Assembly (NCBI RefSeq): GCF_040719265.1
Contig: NZ_JBFDAH010000024.1
Span: 1 to 64,000, forward strand
Length of the DNA: 64,000 nt
Direction: 5' to 3'
Source of the DNA: Aliikangiella maris
Lineage (GTDB): Bacteria; Pseudomonadota; Gammaproteobacteria; Enterobacterales; Kangiellaceae
The position numbers were made by a program, and so were the translations under genes. The notes under the pieces were generated by a model. It was not told the origin of the DNA. It searched no databases and saw only the letters and a program-made list of their open reading frames with translations. Of the stretch, positions 51,639 through 60,830 are shown piece by piece. Within the stretch, counting starts at the first letter, position 1. Each line of letters starts with the position of its first letter.

Positions 51639-53753
51639 GTGTATCTTTTTATTGGACTTAAAGAGCAGTTACAAACTTATCTAGATCCCTCTCAAGTTCA
51701 AGAAGTCGAGAAGTCATATATTTTTGCCCGTGATGCTCATGCCGGGCAGCTTCGCTCTTCTGGCGATCCTTATATTACCCATCCTGTTGCCGTGGCAAAA
51801 ATTCTAGCCAGTCTGCATCTTGATTACCAAACTATCATGGCTGCTTTGATGCATGATGTTATTGAAGACTGCGAAGTTAGCCGCGAAACCTTAGTGGAAA
51901 AATTTGGTGAGCGGGTAGCCGGGTTAGTTGAAGGCGTCAGTAAGCTGACGCAAATTAAATTCCGTTCACGTGAGGAAGCTCAGGCAGAAAACTTTCGCAA
52001 AATGATGATGGCGATGGTTGAAGATTTGCGAGTTGTCCTTATCAAACTAGCCGATCGTTTACATAATATGCGCACACTTGGCTCGTTGCGCCCCGATAAG
52101 CAACGCCGTATTGCCAAAGAAACAATCGAGATTTATGCACCCATTGCGAATCGCTTGGGTATGTATGCAATTCGTTCTGAACTCGAAGAGCTTGGTTTTG
52201 CTGCCAAGTACCCAATGCGCTGTCGGGTGATTCGAGACTCGGTAAAAAAGGCCAGAGGCAATCGCAAAGAAATTGTCAGTAGTATATGTAATAATATTCA
52301 AAGTCGTTTAGATGCTGAATATATTGACGCTGAAGTCATTGGTCGAGAGAAGTCTCCGTTTAGTATTTACCAAAAAATGCTTGATAAGGTTGGTAAAAAA
52401 GCGCAAGTATTTGACGATATTATGGATGTCTATGGTTTTCGAGTAACAACGGATACCGAAGATAACTGTTATCGAATTTTAGGCCAGTTACATAACTTGT
52501 ATCGACCTGTTCCGGGACGATTTAAAGACTACATTGCTATTCCCAAAACTAACGGTTATCAATCGTTACATACCACATTAAAAGGTCCGCATGGATTGCA
52601 TATTGAAGTACAGATCAGAACCACTACCATGGACCAAATGGCTGAAAATGGGGTTGCTGCTCATTGGCTTTATAAAAGTGGAAATGACATTAATCGAGCT
52701 GAAATACGAGCGCGCGAATGGATGCGTAATTTGTTAGAGTTACAAAAGAATACGCGAGATTCACTGGAATTTATCGAAAGTGTTAAAGTCGATCTGTTTC
52801 CCGATGAAGTTTATATTTTTACTCCGAACGGCAATATTATTGAATTGCCCAAGGGGGCGACACCAGTCGATTTTGCTTATGCAATTCATACCGATGTTGG
52901 TAACAGTTGTATCGCCAGTAAGGTTGATGGAAAAATTTCTGCGCTATCTACCGAGCTGACCAATGGGCGTACCGTTGAGATTATTACCGCGCCTGGTGCT
53001 AAACCGAACCCCGGTTGGTTGAGCTTTGTTACTACCAGTAAAGCGCGCACCAATATTCGTCACTTTATTAAAAACCTACGCCGTGATGATGCGATCAATC
53101 TCGGTCGTCGTTTGTTAGAAAAAGCGCTGGGTGGAGTGACATTAGATAGTATTGATAAAGCGATTATTGATCGAGTTATAAAAGAAACGCGCAGAGAAAA
53201 TTTTGAAGAGATTTTAGCTGAAATTGGTCTTGGACAAACTGCAAGTGTCATTATTGCACATCGCTTAGATCCCAAAGTTGACACTGGTGGTGAAAAACAT
53301 AGTACTCAAGATCGCCCGCTTGCCATAAAAGGAACCGAGGGCATGATGATTGAATACGCGAAGTGTTGTCATCCCATTCCCGGCGATCCAATTGTTGGAA
53401 CGATCAGCACCAGCGGCGGGTTTATTTTGCATCGGCAAGATTGTAATAATGTTGCTAATCATCGTGATCAACTCGATAAATATGTTCCCGTTCAGTGGGA
53501 GAAAGATGTTGAAGGTGAGTTTCGGGTTGAATTGCGCGTTGGCGTATTAAACCAGCATGGGGTATTAGCCAAAGTAACCAGTTTGATTGCTGATGAGGGG
53601 GTTAATATCGCTAATATCGAAATTGATGCACATGATGGCGCAACCAATTTGCTTTGTTTCTTGATTGATGTTAAAAACCGTTTGCACTTAGCCAACATAA
53701 TTCGAAAAATACGCTTATATGACTTTGTTATAAAAGTGTCACGTCATCGATAA
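51639..53753 (+). CDS. spoT: Bifunctional (p)ppGpp synthetase/hydrolase SpoT
   Basis: 704 residues from GTG 51639 with GGGGGG upstream. HD hydrolase domain with Y-I-T-H-P and M-H-D-V-I-E-D (active), synthetase domain D-Y-I-A-I-P-K-T-N-G-Y-Q-S-L-H, TGS (F-T-P-N-G...P-K-G-A-T-P-V-D-F-A-Y), helical/zinc-finger region with C-C-H-P-I-P, and ACT at the C-terminus. The stringent-response enzyme balancing ppGpp under nutrient stress. Confidence 0.97.
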   Translation: MYLFIGLKEQLQTYLDPSQVQEVEKSYIFARDAHAGQLRSSGDPYITHPVAVAKILASLHLDYQTIMAALMHDVIEDCEVSRETLVEKFGERVAGLVEGVSKLTQIKFRSREEAQAENFRKMMMAMVEDLRVVLIKLADRLHNMRTLGSLRPDKQRRIAKETIEIYAPIANRLGMYAIRSELEELGFAAKYPMRCRVIRDSVKKARGNRKEIVSSICNNIQSRLDAEYIDAEVIGREKSPFSIYQKMLDKVGKKAQVFDDIMDVYGFRVTTDTEDNCYRILGQLHNLYRPVPGRFKDYIAIPKTNGYQSLHTTLKGPHGLHIEVQIRTTTMDQMAENGVAAHWLYKSGNDINRAEIRAREWMRNLLELQKNTRDSLEFIESVKVDLFPDEVYIFTPNGNIIELPKGATPVDFAYAIHTDVGNSCIASKVDGKISALSTELTNGRTVEIITAPGAKPNPGWLSFVTTSKARTNIRHFIKNLRRDDAINLGRRLLEKALGGVTLDSIDKAIIDRVIKETRRENFEEILAEIGLGQTASVIIAHRLDPKVDTGGEKHSTQDRPLAIKGTEGMMIEYAKCCHPIPGDPIVGTISTSGGFILHRQDCNNVANHRDQLDKYVPVQWEKDVEGEFRVELRVGVLNQHGVLAKVTSLIADEGVNIANIEIDAHDGATNLLCFLIDVKNRLHLANIIRKIRLYDFVIKVSRHR

Positions 53754-53805
53754 AACAGATTATTATTTTTCATTCATAATTCAAATTTAATACAGGATAT
53801 TTAAA

Positions 53806-54192
53806 ATGACACGCGAAGTGATAAATACACCTAATGCGCCAGCTGCCATTGGCACTTATTCGCAAGCCGTTAAAGTAGGAACAACTGTTTATCTGTCAGG
53901 ACAAATTCCGTTAGATCCACAAACGATGGAATTTGTTAGTGAAGAAATTACGGTGCAGGTTCATCAGGTTTTTAAAAATCTAAATGCAGTTATTGAAGCG
54001 GCTGGTGGTAATTTTAGTCAAATTACAAAACTCAATATCTTTTTAACAGATTTAAAGAACTTTCCTATTGTTAATGAAGTCATGGCCGAGTATTTTCAAC
54101 AACCTTATCCCGCTCGTGCGGCTATCGGTGTTAAAGAATTGCCTAAAGGTGCGCAGGTTGAAATGGACTGTATTTTAGAGCTTGAAGCTTAA
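53806..54192 (+). CDS. ridA: RidA family reactive-intermediate deaminase
   Basis: 128 residues: N-A-P-A-A-I-G-T-Y-S-Q-A, L-S-G-Q-I-P-L-D-P, N-L-N-A-V-I-E-A-A-G, P-A-R-A-A-I-G-V-K-E-L-P-K-G-A with the essential Arg and Glu (M-D-C-I-L-E). It hydrolyses enamine/imine intermediates made by PLP enzymes. Follows spoT by 52 bases, as in Pseudomonas and E. coli. Confidence 0.95.
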   Translation: MTREVINTPNAPAAIGTYSQAVKVGTTVYLSGQIPLDPQTMEFVSEEITVQVHQVFKNLNAVIEAAGGNFSQITKLNIFLTDLKNFPIVNEVMAEYFQQPYPARAAIGVKELPKGAQVEMDCILELEA

Positions 54193-54218
54193 TTTTTGTG
54201 TAATAGAAAAGTGTGTGA

Positions 54219-54896
54219 ATGACAGATAGAAATCAAAAAATTATCGAATTGTTGATTCGCCGTCAGGATGATTTAACCGTGTTTATGGACGAAGTCCATA
54301 AGCCTCATAATCTGGCTGCAATCGTCAGAACCTGTGATGCGGTGGGAATTGGTGATGTCCATGCGGTTTATCCTCAAGGAATGTTACGTGAGTGTCATGG
54401 TACTGCCCAGGGGAGTAACCGCTGGGTAGATACACATGTTCATGGGGACTTACAACAAGGTATCGCACCATTAAAAGCGCGTGGTATGCAGGTTTTAGCC
54501 GCACACTTTTCTGATAAAGCGGTAGATTTTCGAGAAATCGATTATACACTGCCGACCGTTTTATTGGTTGGTTCAGAAAAATTTGGCGTCAGTGACAAGG
54601 CTGCTCAAATTGCAGATGAGCATGTCATCATTCCAATGTTAGGCATGGTACAGTCACTCAATGTCTCGGTTGCTTCAGCTATCATTTTATATGAAGCGCA
54701 AAGGCAAAGAGCGCTTAAAGGATGTTATGAAAAACAGCAGATTTCTCAAGAAAAATTTGACCGACTGCGGTTTGAATGGTTGCATCCTCACGTAAAGACA
54801 TTTTGTATAAAGCACCAGATTAGATATCCTCAACTTAATGAAGAGGGCGAAATTTGTGATGAACAATGGCACCAATTAAGAAAGTCGATCAGTTAA
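54219..54896 (+). CDS. trmH: tRNA (guanosine(18)-2'-O)-methyltransferase
   Basis: 225 residues, SPOUT fold: K-P-H-N-L-A-A-I-V-R-T-C-D-A-V-G (motif 1), L-V-G-S-E-K-F-G-V (motif 2), I-P-M-L-G-M-V-Q-S-L-N-V-S-V-A-S-A (motif 3). It methylates G18 in the D-loop of tRNA. The 3' end overlaps the next gene by 31 bases. Confidence 0.96.
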   Translation: MTDRNQKIIELLIRRQDDLTVFMDEVHKPHNLAAIVRTCDAVGIGDVHAVYPQGMLRECHGTAQGSNRWVDTHVHGDLQQGIAPLKARGMQVLAAHFSDKAVDFREIDYTLPTVLLVGSEKFGVSDKAAQIADEHVIIPMLGMVQSLNVSVASAIILYEAQRQRALKGCYEKQQISQEKFDRLRFEWLHPHVKTFCIKHQIRYPQLNEEGEICDEQWHQLRKSIS

Positions 54897-55762
54897 TACT
54901 TTCCTTTGTAACAAGTGATAATTTACCTATCGTTGATTTACGCCCAGATTCTGAGTATCAAAAAGGGCATATTAAATCTTCCAGCCACTTCCCGCTTGAA
55001 AATTTAATTGAGCGAGTATTTCAGCTACCTGCTAATAGTGTTGGTTTAAAATTAGTGGGAAATGAGCATGAGCTTGAAATTGGCAAGTCAATACTCGTTG
55101 AACGGGGCTATCATATTGAGTCTGTCTTAAATTGGCGTAATGATTACCTGTCAATTCTTGAGCGAAATAATCTATTATCTGAGGGGGCTACGTCAGAACG
55201 TTTATGGCAACCTTCGCCTGCGGTTGAGCATTTTTTATCATTGATCAAGTCGTCCGATCCCGCCATTCGGGCACTATTTGATGACCTGAACGCATCAAAA
55301 TGCGCCCTTGATATTGCGTGTGGAGCTGGGCGAGATGCGGTTTATCTGGCAATGCAAGGCTGGCAGGTTAGTGCAGTGGATTATTTGCCACAAATGCTGG
55401 AAAAATTATCTGCGCTTTCCCAGTTTCATCAGGTTAGCATTAATTCTTTTTTACTGGACTTGGAAAAAACAGCAGATGCGTTAAATAAAATACCCGGATT
55501 ATTTGATTTAGTATTAGTTGTCAGGTATTTACATCGCCCTTTGCTTAATGCAATTAAACAGAAAATTAAACCCGGTGGATTTATCGTGTATCATACTTTT
55601 ATGCAAGGAAGTGAAAAGATAGGTAGACCTAAAAATCCTCGCTTTCTTTTGAAAAAAGGAGAATTGGCGAGTCAATTTAGTGATTTTCACATCATTAGCG
55701 ATGAGATTATCAATTTACCAGATGGACGACCAACTAATTTTTTTATCGCAAAAAATAAATAA
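54866..55762 (+). CDS. Rhodanese-like / SAM-dependent methyltransferase fusion
   Basis: 298 residues. Residues about 1-95 resemble a rhodanese domain (L-P-I-V-D-L-R-P-D-S-E-Y-Q-K-G-H-I) but no catalytic Cys is visible at the expected loop (V-G-N-E-H-E). Residues 130-298 form a class I methyltransferase with A-L-D-I-A-C-G-A-G-R-D-A-V-Y-L-A, like TehB. The domains read through without a break. Starts inside the trmH 3' end, so it is probably co-translated with it. Substrate unknown; thiol or metalloid methylation would fit TehB relatives. Confidence 0.8.
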   Translation: MAPIKKVDQLILSFVTSDNLPIVDLRPDSEYQKGHIKSSSHFPLENLIERVFQLPANSVGLKLVGNEHELEIGKSILVERGYHIESVLNWRNDYLSILERNNLLSEGATSERLWQPSPAVEHFLSLIKSSDPAIRALFDDLNASKCALDIACGAGRDAVYLAMQGWQVSAVDYLPQMLEKLSALSQFHQVSINSFLLDLEKTADALNKIPGLFDLVLVVRYLHRPLLNAIKQKIKPGGFIVYHTFMQGSEKIGRPKNPRFLLKKGELASQFSDFHIISDEIINLPDGRPTNFFIAKNK

Positions 55763-55880
55763 TATGGGTTTTTACTGACAGAATATAAAATAAAGAATAA
55801 TCATAATTACAATAATAAATTTACTAGCAGGGGGAAGTCGCTATTAAAACTTATAGCGCCTAGTCGAAGGAAAACTTAAA

Positions 55881-56774
55881 TTGATTCGTAGAAAAAAGTA
55901 TAAAACCGTTCTTTTTGCTGATATCAGCGGAAGTTCTGCGCTTTATAAAACAAAAGATAATCTGGAAGCAAAACGAATTGTTGATTCTCTGCTTGATGTG
56001 TTGATTAATGTTGTCGAAGAAAACAAGGGTAAATTGATAAAAACCATTGGCGATGAAATCATGGCCAGCTTCGATAATGCTGACAATGCGTTAATCGCGT
56101 CGGTTGTTATGCAGCAAAATAATCGCTTTATTACTCAATCCGAATTGAAATTAAGTATTGGTATCGGATTTGGTGAAATAATTATGGATGATGGGGATAT
56201 TTTTGGTGAAGCAGTAAACGATGCTGCTCATTTAACAAAACTTGCAAAGGGTGGGCAAATATTATTGGTGGATAGTGTAATGCACCAGTTAAGTGATGAA
56301 TTTCATGGAATGACACGTGAATTTGACCACATAAAAATGAAAGGCGCACAAGAAAGTTCTGTTATTTATCGGGTTTATTGGCAAGAAGGTGAAGCAGAAG
56401 AGCGCGAAACTCAATTAATGTCCTCTCAAGTTATCGATAATGTATTAAGATCATATAGTATTCAAATAAAATACCAATCACATACCCAGCGGCTGACGGC
56501 TGCACAAACGCCATTTATGATAGGCCGAGATGCTGCCAGTTGTGATTTATTGGTTGAAGGATCTCAGGTTTCAAGAGAACATTGTGAAATTAATTTTAGC
56601 CGAGGAAAGTTTGTTTTAATTGATCATTCTACTAATGGCTGCTATTTATCGGTATTAGGGAAAGACGAGTTTTATATTCGACGAGAAGAGTATCCATTAA
56701 TTGGACATACTTGTTTATCGCTTGGGATCCCTGGGGCACAGGCTGAAAATGATGTTATTGAGCTGTTCTACTAA
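55881..56774 (+). CDS. Class III nucleotidyl cyclase with C-terminal FHA domain
   Basis: 297 residues from TTG 55881, GAAGG 10 bases upstream. Cyclase domain: metal Asp in V-L-F-A-D-I-S-G-S-S, second in K-T-I-G-D-E-I-M-A-S-F, and D-I-F-G-E-A-V-N-D-A-A-H-L-T-K-L-A. The usual VNxAARL is here VNDAAHL, so the transition-state Arg is His. Residues about 195-297 are an FHA domain (M-I-G-R-D, S-R-E-H-C-E-I) able to bind phosphothreonine. Adjacent ParA gene follows by 24 bases. Cyclic-nucleotide signalling linked to a Ser/Thr kinase is inferred; activity is uncertain. Confidence 0.82.
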   Translation: MIRRKKYKTVLFADISGSSALYKTKDNLEAKRIVDSLLDVLINVVEENKGKLIKTIGDEIMASFDNADNALIASVVMQQNNRFITQSELKLSIGIGFGEIIMDDGDIFGEAVNDAAHLTKLAKGGQILLVDSVMHQLSDEFHGMTREFDHIKMKGAQESSVIYRVYWQEGEAEERETQLMSSQVIDNVLRSYSIQIKYQSHTQRLTAAQTPFMIGRDAASCDLLVEGSQVSREHCEINFSRGKFVLIDHSTNGCYLSVLGKDEFYIRREEYPLIGHTCLSLGIPGAQAENDVIELFY

Positions 56775-56798
56775 AATTTGTATAGAGATTTATCGATC

Positions 56799-57359
56799 AT
56801 GAGGCGTATTGCCTTTTGGTCTCCGAAAGGTGGTGTTGGTAAAACTACACTAGCGCTCAATTTTGCTGCCGCTGTGTATTATTCAGGTAAATCGGTATTA
56901 GTTTGTGATTTAGATCCTCAGCAATCGGCGGTAGATGTTTTTAACGAAAAACGCTTGCCTTTTTCAGTGGTACCGAATCAACCGCAAGTTATTCCTAATG
57001 TCGATTTCCTTCTATTTGACTACGCGCCAAGCATCAAAGATATTCCAACTGTTGAAACAATTATTTTACCCATGAGGGCGAGTATTCTCGATTTAAAAGC
57101 CGTTAATCGTTCTCATCGATTAGTAAGAGAAAAGCGGGTTATACGTTGCATTAATGCAGTGGATACTCGACGGCATGATGAACGGGTAATGGCAATGAAG
57201 TTATATTCGGAAGGTGCTCACTTAATTAAAGATCGTTCTATTTATGTTAGAAGTCTTGCCTTAGGCGAGACTGTTTTCCAGCAGAATATGTATGGTTCGA
57301 GAGATGCGCAAAATGAATTTAAACGCCTTTTAGCTCGTGTAGAAGCCGGAAATGACTAA
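56799..57359 (+). CDS. Orphan ParA/MinD-like ATPase
   Basis: 186 residues from ATG 56799 (TTG 56778 is an alternative). Deviant Walker A P-K-G-G-V-G-K-T-T, C-D-L-D-P-Q-Q-S-A switch, and L-L-F-D-Y-A-P. Shorter than plasmid ParA, and no parB or centromere is nearby. Such small orphan ParA proteins position membrane or cytoplasmic clusters. Co-transcribed with the cyclase-FHA gene, which suggests that protein as partner or regulator (inference). Confidence 0.85.
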   Translation: MRRIAFWSPKGGVGKTTLALNFAAAVYYSGKSVLVCDLDPQQSAVDVFNEKRLPFSVVPNQPQVIPNVDFLLFDYAPSIKDIPTVETIILPMRASILDLKAVNRSHRLVREKRVIRCINAVDTRRHDERVMAMKLYSEGAHLIKDRSIYVRSLALGETVFQQNMYGSRDAQNEFKRLLARVEAGND

Positions 57360-57591
57360 CTGATGTATTGTTTTAGATTAATGACGCTTTGCAAATAGCA
57401 AATAAAAGCAGCTTCATCTAAATGCTAAATCTGACGGGTGCTAAATTGTGCTTGAAATTCTAAGCAAATCGATACGTACTTTGAAAAAGATTACGCAATG
57501 GTTGGTTACAAATAAAAAGATGTGGAGATAAAAGCATAGATAGTTTAGGGGTAATGGTCTTGTCGCTTGCTTTTATCGAACATTATTCAAT

Positions 57592-57618
57592 AAAAAAGGA
57601 GCCTTTGGCTCCCTTTTT
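57592..57618 (-). terminator. Terminator of the histone-like gene
   Basis: AAAAAGG-AGCC and GGCT-CCCTTTTT form a stem with one bulged base and a 3-base loop, with A and T runs on both sides. It lies 18 bases after the minus-strand stop and could also serve the plus-strand ParA transcript. Confidence 0.75.
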
Positions 57619-57635
57619 AAAGATTGAAAACTGAA

Positions 57636-58199
57636 TTAGTCTTCTTTTTTAGCAACTGGCTTCTTTTTACGCTTAATTGGTTTTTTAGGTTTAGAAGCTG
57701 CTGAAACCAGTTTTGCTTCTAATTTAGCCATTGCTTTAGCTTGTTTTGCTTCAAGACGAGCAATTGCCGCAGCATCTTTTTTCGCTTGAGCTACTAATTT
57801 GCTTTCAACTGATTTCATTGAAGCTGCCAGTTTTGCTGCATTCTTAGCTTCTAGAGTTGCTGCTTTAACAGCTGCTTTTTGCTCTTTTACTTTAGCTGCA
57901 GCAGCAGTTTTTGCTTCCATTGCCTTTTTAACAGCCGCTTTAGCCGCAGCAGTTTTCTTCTTTTTAGCCACTTCTTTTTTAGCGGCTAAGGTTTTTGTTG
58001 CTGCATTCGCTTTAGAAACTAAAGACTTTAATGTGCCATCTGCTTTTTTTGCGGCAGCTACTGCTTTATCGGCTGCAGTCTGTGCAGTAGAAATAGCCTT
58101 TGATAAAACTGAGTTAGCTTTTGCTGAAGCTGCTTTTTTGGGGGCAGCTTTTTTGGGTGCTGATTTTTTGTTGAGTCTTTTCGCATTGTTTTTAACCAT
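57636..58199 (-). CDS. Histone H1-like / AlgP-like Lys-Ala-rich protein
   Basis: 187 residues built of Ala, Lys and few others (A-A-P-K-K-A-A, K-K-E-V-A-K-K-K-K, K-P-K-K-P-I-K-R-K-K-K-P). It resembles the AlgP/Hc1-type nucleoid proteins of gammaproteobacteria, with a helical central part (residues 40-160) and a basic Pro-containing tail. It should bind DNA non-specifically and compact the nucleoid. Monotonous codons make the reverse strand open as well; that frame is ignored. Confidence 0.8.
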   Translation of the reverse strand: MVKNNAKRLNKKSAPKKAAPKKAASAKANSVLSKAISTAQTAADKAVAAAKKADGTLKSLVSKANAATKTLAAKKEVAKKKKTAAAKAAVKKAMEAKTAAAAKVKEQKAAVKAATLEAKNAAKLAASMKSVESKLVAQAKKDAAAIARLEAKQAKAMAKLEAKLVSAASKPKKPIKRKKKPVAKKED

Positions 58200-58261
58200 G
58201 ATAAATCTCCACTAGTTTTTGAATGTAAGAATCTCCAAAACGAAGTGTATAGTCAAGAGTC

Positions 58262-58311
58262 AAAAAATTCAAAAAAAATTTTTAAAAAAGCTCAAAAAAA
58301 TGCAAAAAAAA
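58262..58311. promoter_or_regulatory. Phased A-tracts upstream of the histone-like gene
   Basis: Runs of 6-8 A begin at 58262, 58271, 58284, 58294 and 58304, mostly about 10 bp apart, the spacing that curves DNA. They are 60-110 bases before the minus-strand gene and may be an UP-like element or a binding site for its own product. Confidence 0.55.
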
Positions 58312-58446
58312 CCTAAATAAATGTAAAACTGATCAAGATTAAGTGTTGAATTCCCGTTTTCGGTAAATTTTTACCAAAAAATTTAAAATAGATATTGAGC
58401 TTGAATATTAATTTCATCTTTTAAAAATCTATTCGTATAGAAAAAG

Positions 58447-59532
58447 TTATTCCTTTTTTTGTGATTTAACCCAACCTGTAATCATTTTTGAAAACGTTAT
58501 ATTCTCAATTTCAAGTTTTGAAGTGGTATAAGGAAGATGAGCAATTCTTGAATACTCTGATTTCCATAAACCTTGATTAAGTGATCGTATAAATTTGGCC
58601 GATTTACTCTCATCCTGGATGAATATGTAGTAAGGAAGAGTTTGTTTTGACAGTTGTGTTTGTAAATCGGTAGATAGGTTTTGTGGCGTTTCGGGATGAA
58701 ATAAACTGATTTGTGTGACTTGGTTGAGTGATGGAAGCGACGCTAATATCCAAAAAGCACTATTTTCATTGGCAACTATGAGAAGACTTTTATTTTCATT
58801 GGGAATCTTTTGAAGCAGATTTTGCATGAGCAGAGAGTAAAATTCCTGGTAAGCCTCTTGATTATTAAAGAAGGGTTTGTTTTGTTCCAAAGAGGCCATC
58901 TGATTAGTTGAAGTGTTTGGTGAATCATTTAGTGTCTGTTTATTTTCGAGCGATGTGTTTTTATTTACCAAATTATTTGCTGTTGATACTGAGTTTTTAG
59001 AAGTGTTTTGTGTTGCTGGATCTTCTTCTGAATTGTCGGTATCTGTTTGGTTAGGTTGAGCACTCTTAATTAAAGCTCGCGAAGGATAATCAGCAAGGGG
59101 TAGATTGGGTATATAAACTTCCCACCCTTGTTGACTAAATTGGTGTGCCAACGGATAAACTAATCGCAGGTGTTCGGCATTTTCCCCATTCGTATGTAAT
59201 AAAATGAGATTTCCGGTCTTTTTCTTTGTTTTCATCCAGTGCTTTAACACTAAAATTTTTGTTTGCTCTATATCAATCCAAAATTGATCATCGGCTTTTG
59301 TGGTTCGAGCCAATTCATTTTGATTAACTGAAAAAGAGGGTTGTTTGGGGAGCGAATCTAATGCCGCCATATTATTACTTTCATTATCTGCCGTTTCCGC
59401 TGCATAAAGAGTGTTGGATAAACTGCTTAAATAAAGAATGAGGAATGATTTGTGTAAAAATAAGAGTAGTCGTTTTATTTGAACATTTGGACAAAACATA
59501 CCTACTGGTTTCCTAAGTACATTTAAAAACAA
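58447..59532 (-). CDS. DUF3530 family protein (alpha/beta-hydrolase-like)
   Basis: 361 residues with a hydrophobic signal near residues 22-45 (L-L-L-F-L-H-K-S-F-L-I-L-Y-L). N-L-I-L-L-H-T-N-G-E-N-A-E-H and G-W-E-V-Y-I-P-N-L-P are the DUF3530 opening; a low-complexity Asn/Thr/Ser insert (about 165-225) separates it from L-L-I-V-A-N-E-N-S-A-F-W-I. The nucleophile Ser of hydrolases is replaced (N-E-N-S-A), so catalysis is doubtful. Overlaps the thioesterase gene by 20 bases. Confidence 0.78.
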   Translation of the reverse strand: MFLNVLRKPVGMFCPNVQIKRLLLFLHKSFLILYLSSLSNTLYAAETADNESNNMAALDSLPKQPSFSVNQNELARTTKADDQFWIDIEQTKILVLKHWMKTKKKTGNLILLHTNGENAEHLRLVYPLAHQFSQQGWEVYIPNLPLADYPSRALIKSAQPNQTDTDNSEEDPATQNTSKNSVSTANNLVNKNTSLENKQTLNDSPNTSTNQMASLEQNKPFFNNQEAYQEFYSLLMQNLLQKIPNENKSLLIVANENSAFWILASLPSLNQVTQISLFHPETPQNLSTDLQTQLSKQTLPYYIFIQDESKSAKFIRSLNQGLWKSEYSRIAHLPYTTSKLEIENITFSKMITGWVKSQKKE

Positions 59533-59956
59533 ATTGAATTGTCATTATGGCACAAATTACCTCTTTACAAGTGATTTCGACTTCTTGTTTAAACCCACAA
59601 CTTTTATTGGTTTTCAGCCGATCGACAAGTTTGACAAATTGTTCTGCGTGAATATTAATATTGGCGCTGCTGACAAAATCTTGAGTGATAGGTTCAAAAT
59701 ATTTAATGTTTCCTTCCGCAGCAACTAATTCAGCTTGATAACCCTGTTTATCGTACCAACATTTTAACAAGGTCCAGCCAGTCGCCATCCCAGCAGCATA
59801 AATACTACCCGCAAATACCGTTCCATGAATATTAATGTTAGGAGATAGTTGCGTTATTGTTTTAATGGATAACGAATCAAGAAGACTTATTTGCCATCCG
59901 ATTGCTTTTGAGACGGGAATTGTTTCATGTACCAACTTTTCATATTTATTCTTCAC
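59513..59956 (-). CDS. YiiD C-terminal-type hotdog thioesterase
   Basis: 147 residues: I-P-V-S-K-A-I-G-W-Q-I, N-I-N-I-H-G-T-V-F-A-G-S-I-Y-A-A-G-M-A-T-G-W, E-G-N-I-K-Y-F-E-P-I-T. This is the hotdog domain that forms the C-terminal half of E. coli YiiD, here free-standing. Likely an acyl-thioesterase acting on CoA or ACP esters. First gene of a two-gene unit with DUF3530 (20-base overlap). Confidence 0.85.
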   Translation of the reverse strand: MKNKYEKLVHETIPVSKAIGWQISLLDSLSIKTITQLSPNINIHGTVFAGSIYAAGMATGWTLLKCWYDKQGYQAELVAAEGNIKYFEPITQDFVSSANINIHAEQFVKLVDRLKTNKSCGFKQEVEITCKEVICAIMTIQFVFKCT

Positions 59957-60697
59957 TAAGTAACCCTCAATTAAATAACATCACGTTCATATTAATAAGC
60001 AGGTTGATTATTTTAACTGACATTGTATTGAATACGGCCGTTTGGCGATTCAATTTTATGTATTTTTACTAAAACTAATTGATATATAGATGAGTATTGA
60101 GCAACTTTATTGAGAATTAGTTCAAATTTTGTAAAAACACTTAAGTTTTAACATCGAAAGTTAGTCAATTTTTCAACCCAAAGGGGAACTCTACGATATT
60201 ACTAATTTTGTAAAGCCTTTTTTAATTATGGAACAATCAAAAGTACTTAAAGGACTGCTGATCACTTTGACTTGTTTCAAATGGTGTTGAAATGTTGCGA
60301 GCCGAATTAGTTTGAATTGATTGATTTGGTATCTGTCACATTGTTGCGGCCATCGAAAAGCTTTAGTGAGGTTCTTTGAAAAGGCAATGAGAAAGTGTTG
60401 CTTCTTAATACCAGTAGAGATGAGAAAGTGAATAAAATTCATTGAGAATAAACTGGATTACCAGTGTTTAAAATAAGTCATCAATGGCTGAACTAGACTC
60501 AAGTTTTTATATTATTTAGCTAGCGGTGTCTTTTATATTTGTAGAAGTTAATGTTTACACCAAAAGTGCTTTTTGCTTGTCAAAACTATTGATTATAAAA
60601 CCGCTTTAATTGCCAGTTGATTAAATACGGTGGTTGACTTTGAAAAGGTCATTTTGTGAGTGTAATGTGCCATATTAATAAGTGTGTAGTTATATAG

Positions 60698-60723
60698 GTG
60701 AATGATATAAGTGAATGATATAA
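60698..60723. repeat. Perfect 13-bp tandem repeat
   Basis: GTGAATGATATAA occurs at 60698-60710 and 60711-60723. About 90 bases upstream of the CRP-type site. Probably slippage. Confidence 0.8.
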
Positions 60724-60814
60724 GCAGGGCTTGTATATATGACTAAGTGACAGCCATGCTATTTTGATTTCGCTTGGCGACAAATCAATGAAGGATCTCA
60801 ATAGAAAATTAAGG

Positions 60815-60830
60815 TGTGAGTTTTCTCACA
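60815..60830 (+). promoter_or_regulatory. CRP/Vfr-type binding site
   Basis: TGTGA-N6-TCACA, both pentamers perfect and correctly spaced. It lies about 285 bases before the ECF sigma gene on the same side, suggesting cyclic-AMP control of it or of an unseen transcript. Confidence 0.65.

Noticed and set aside
57799..58215. Plus-strand open frame of 138 codons
   Set aside because: It is the complement of the Lys/Ala-rich histone-like gene; the repetitive codons keep the reverse frame open.
60191..60442. Minus-strand open frame of 83 codons in the long gap
   Set aside because: No ribosome site, motif or plausible neighbour; composition looks non-coding.
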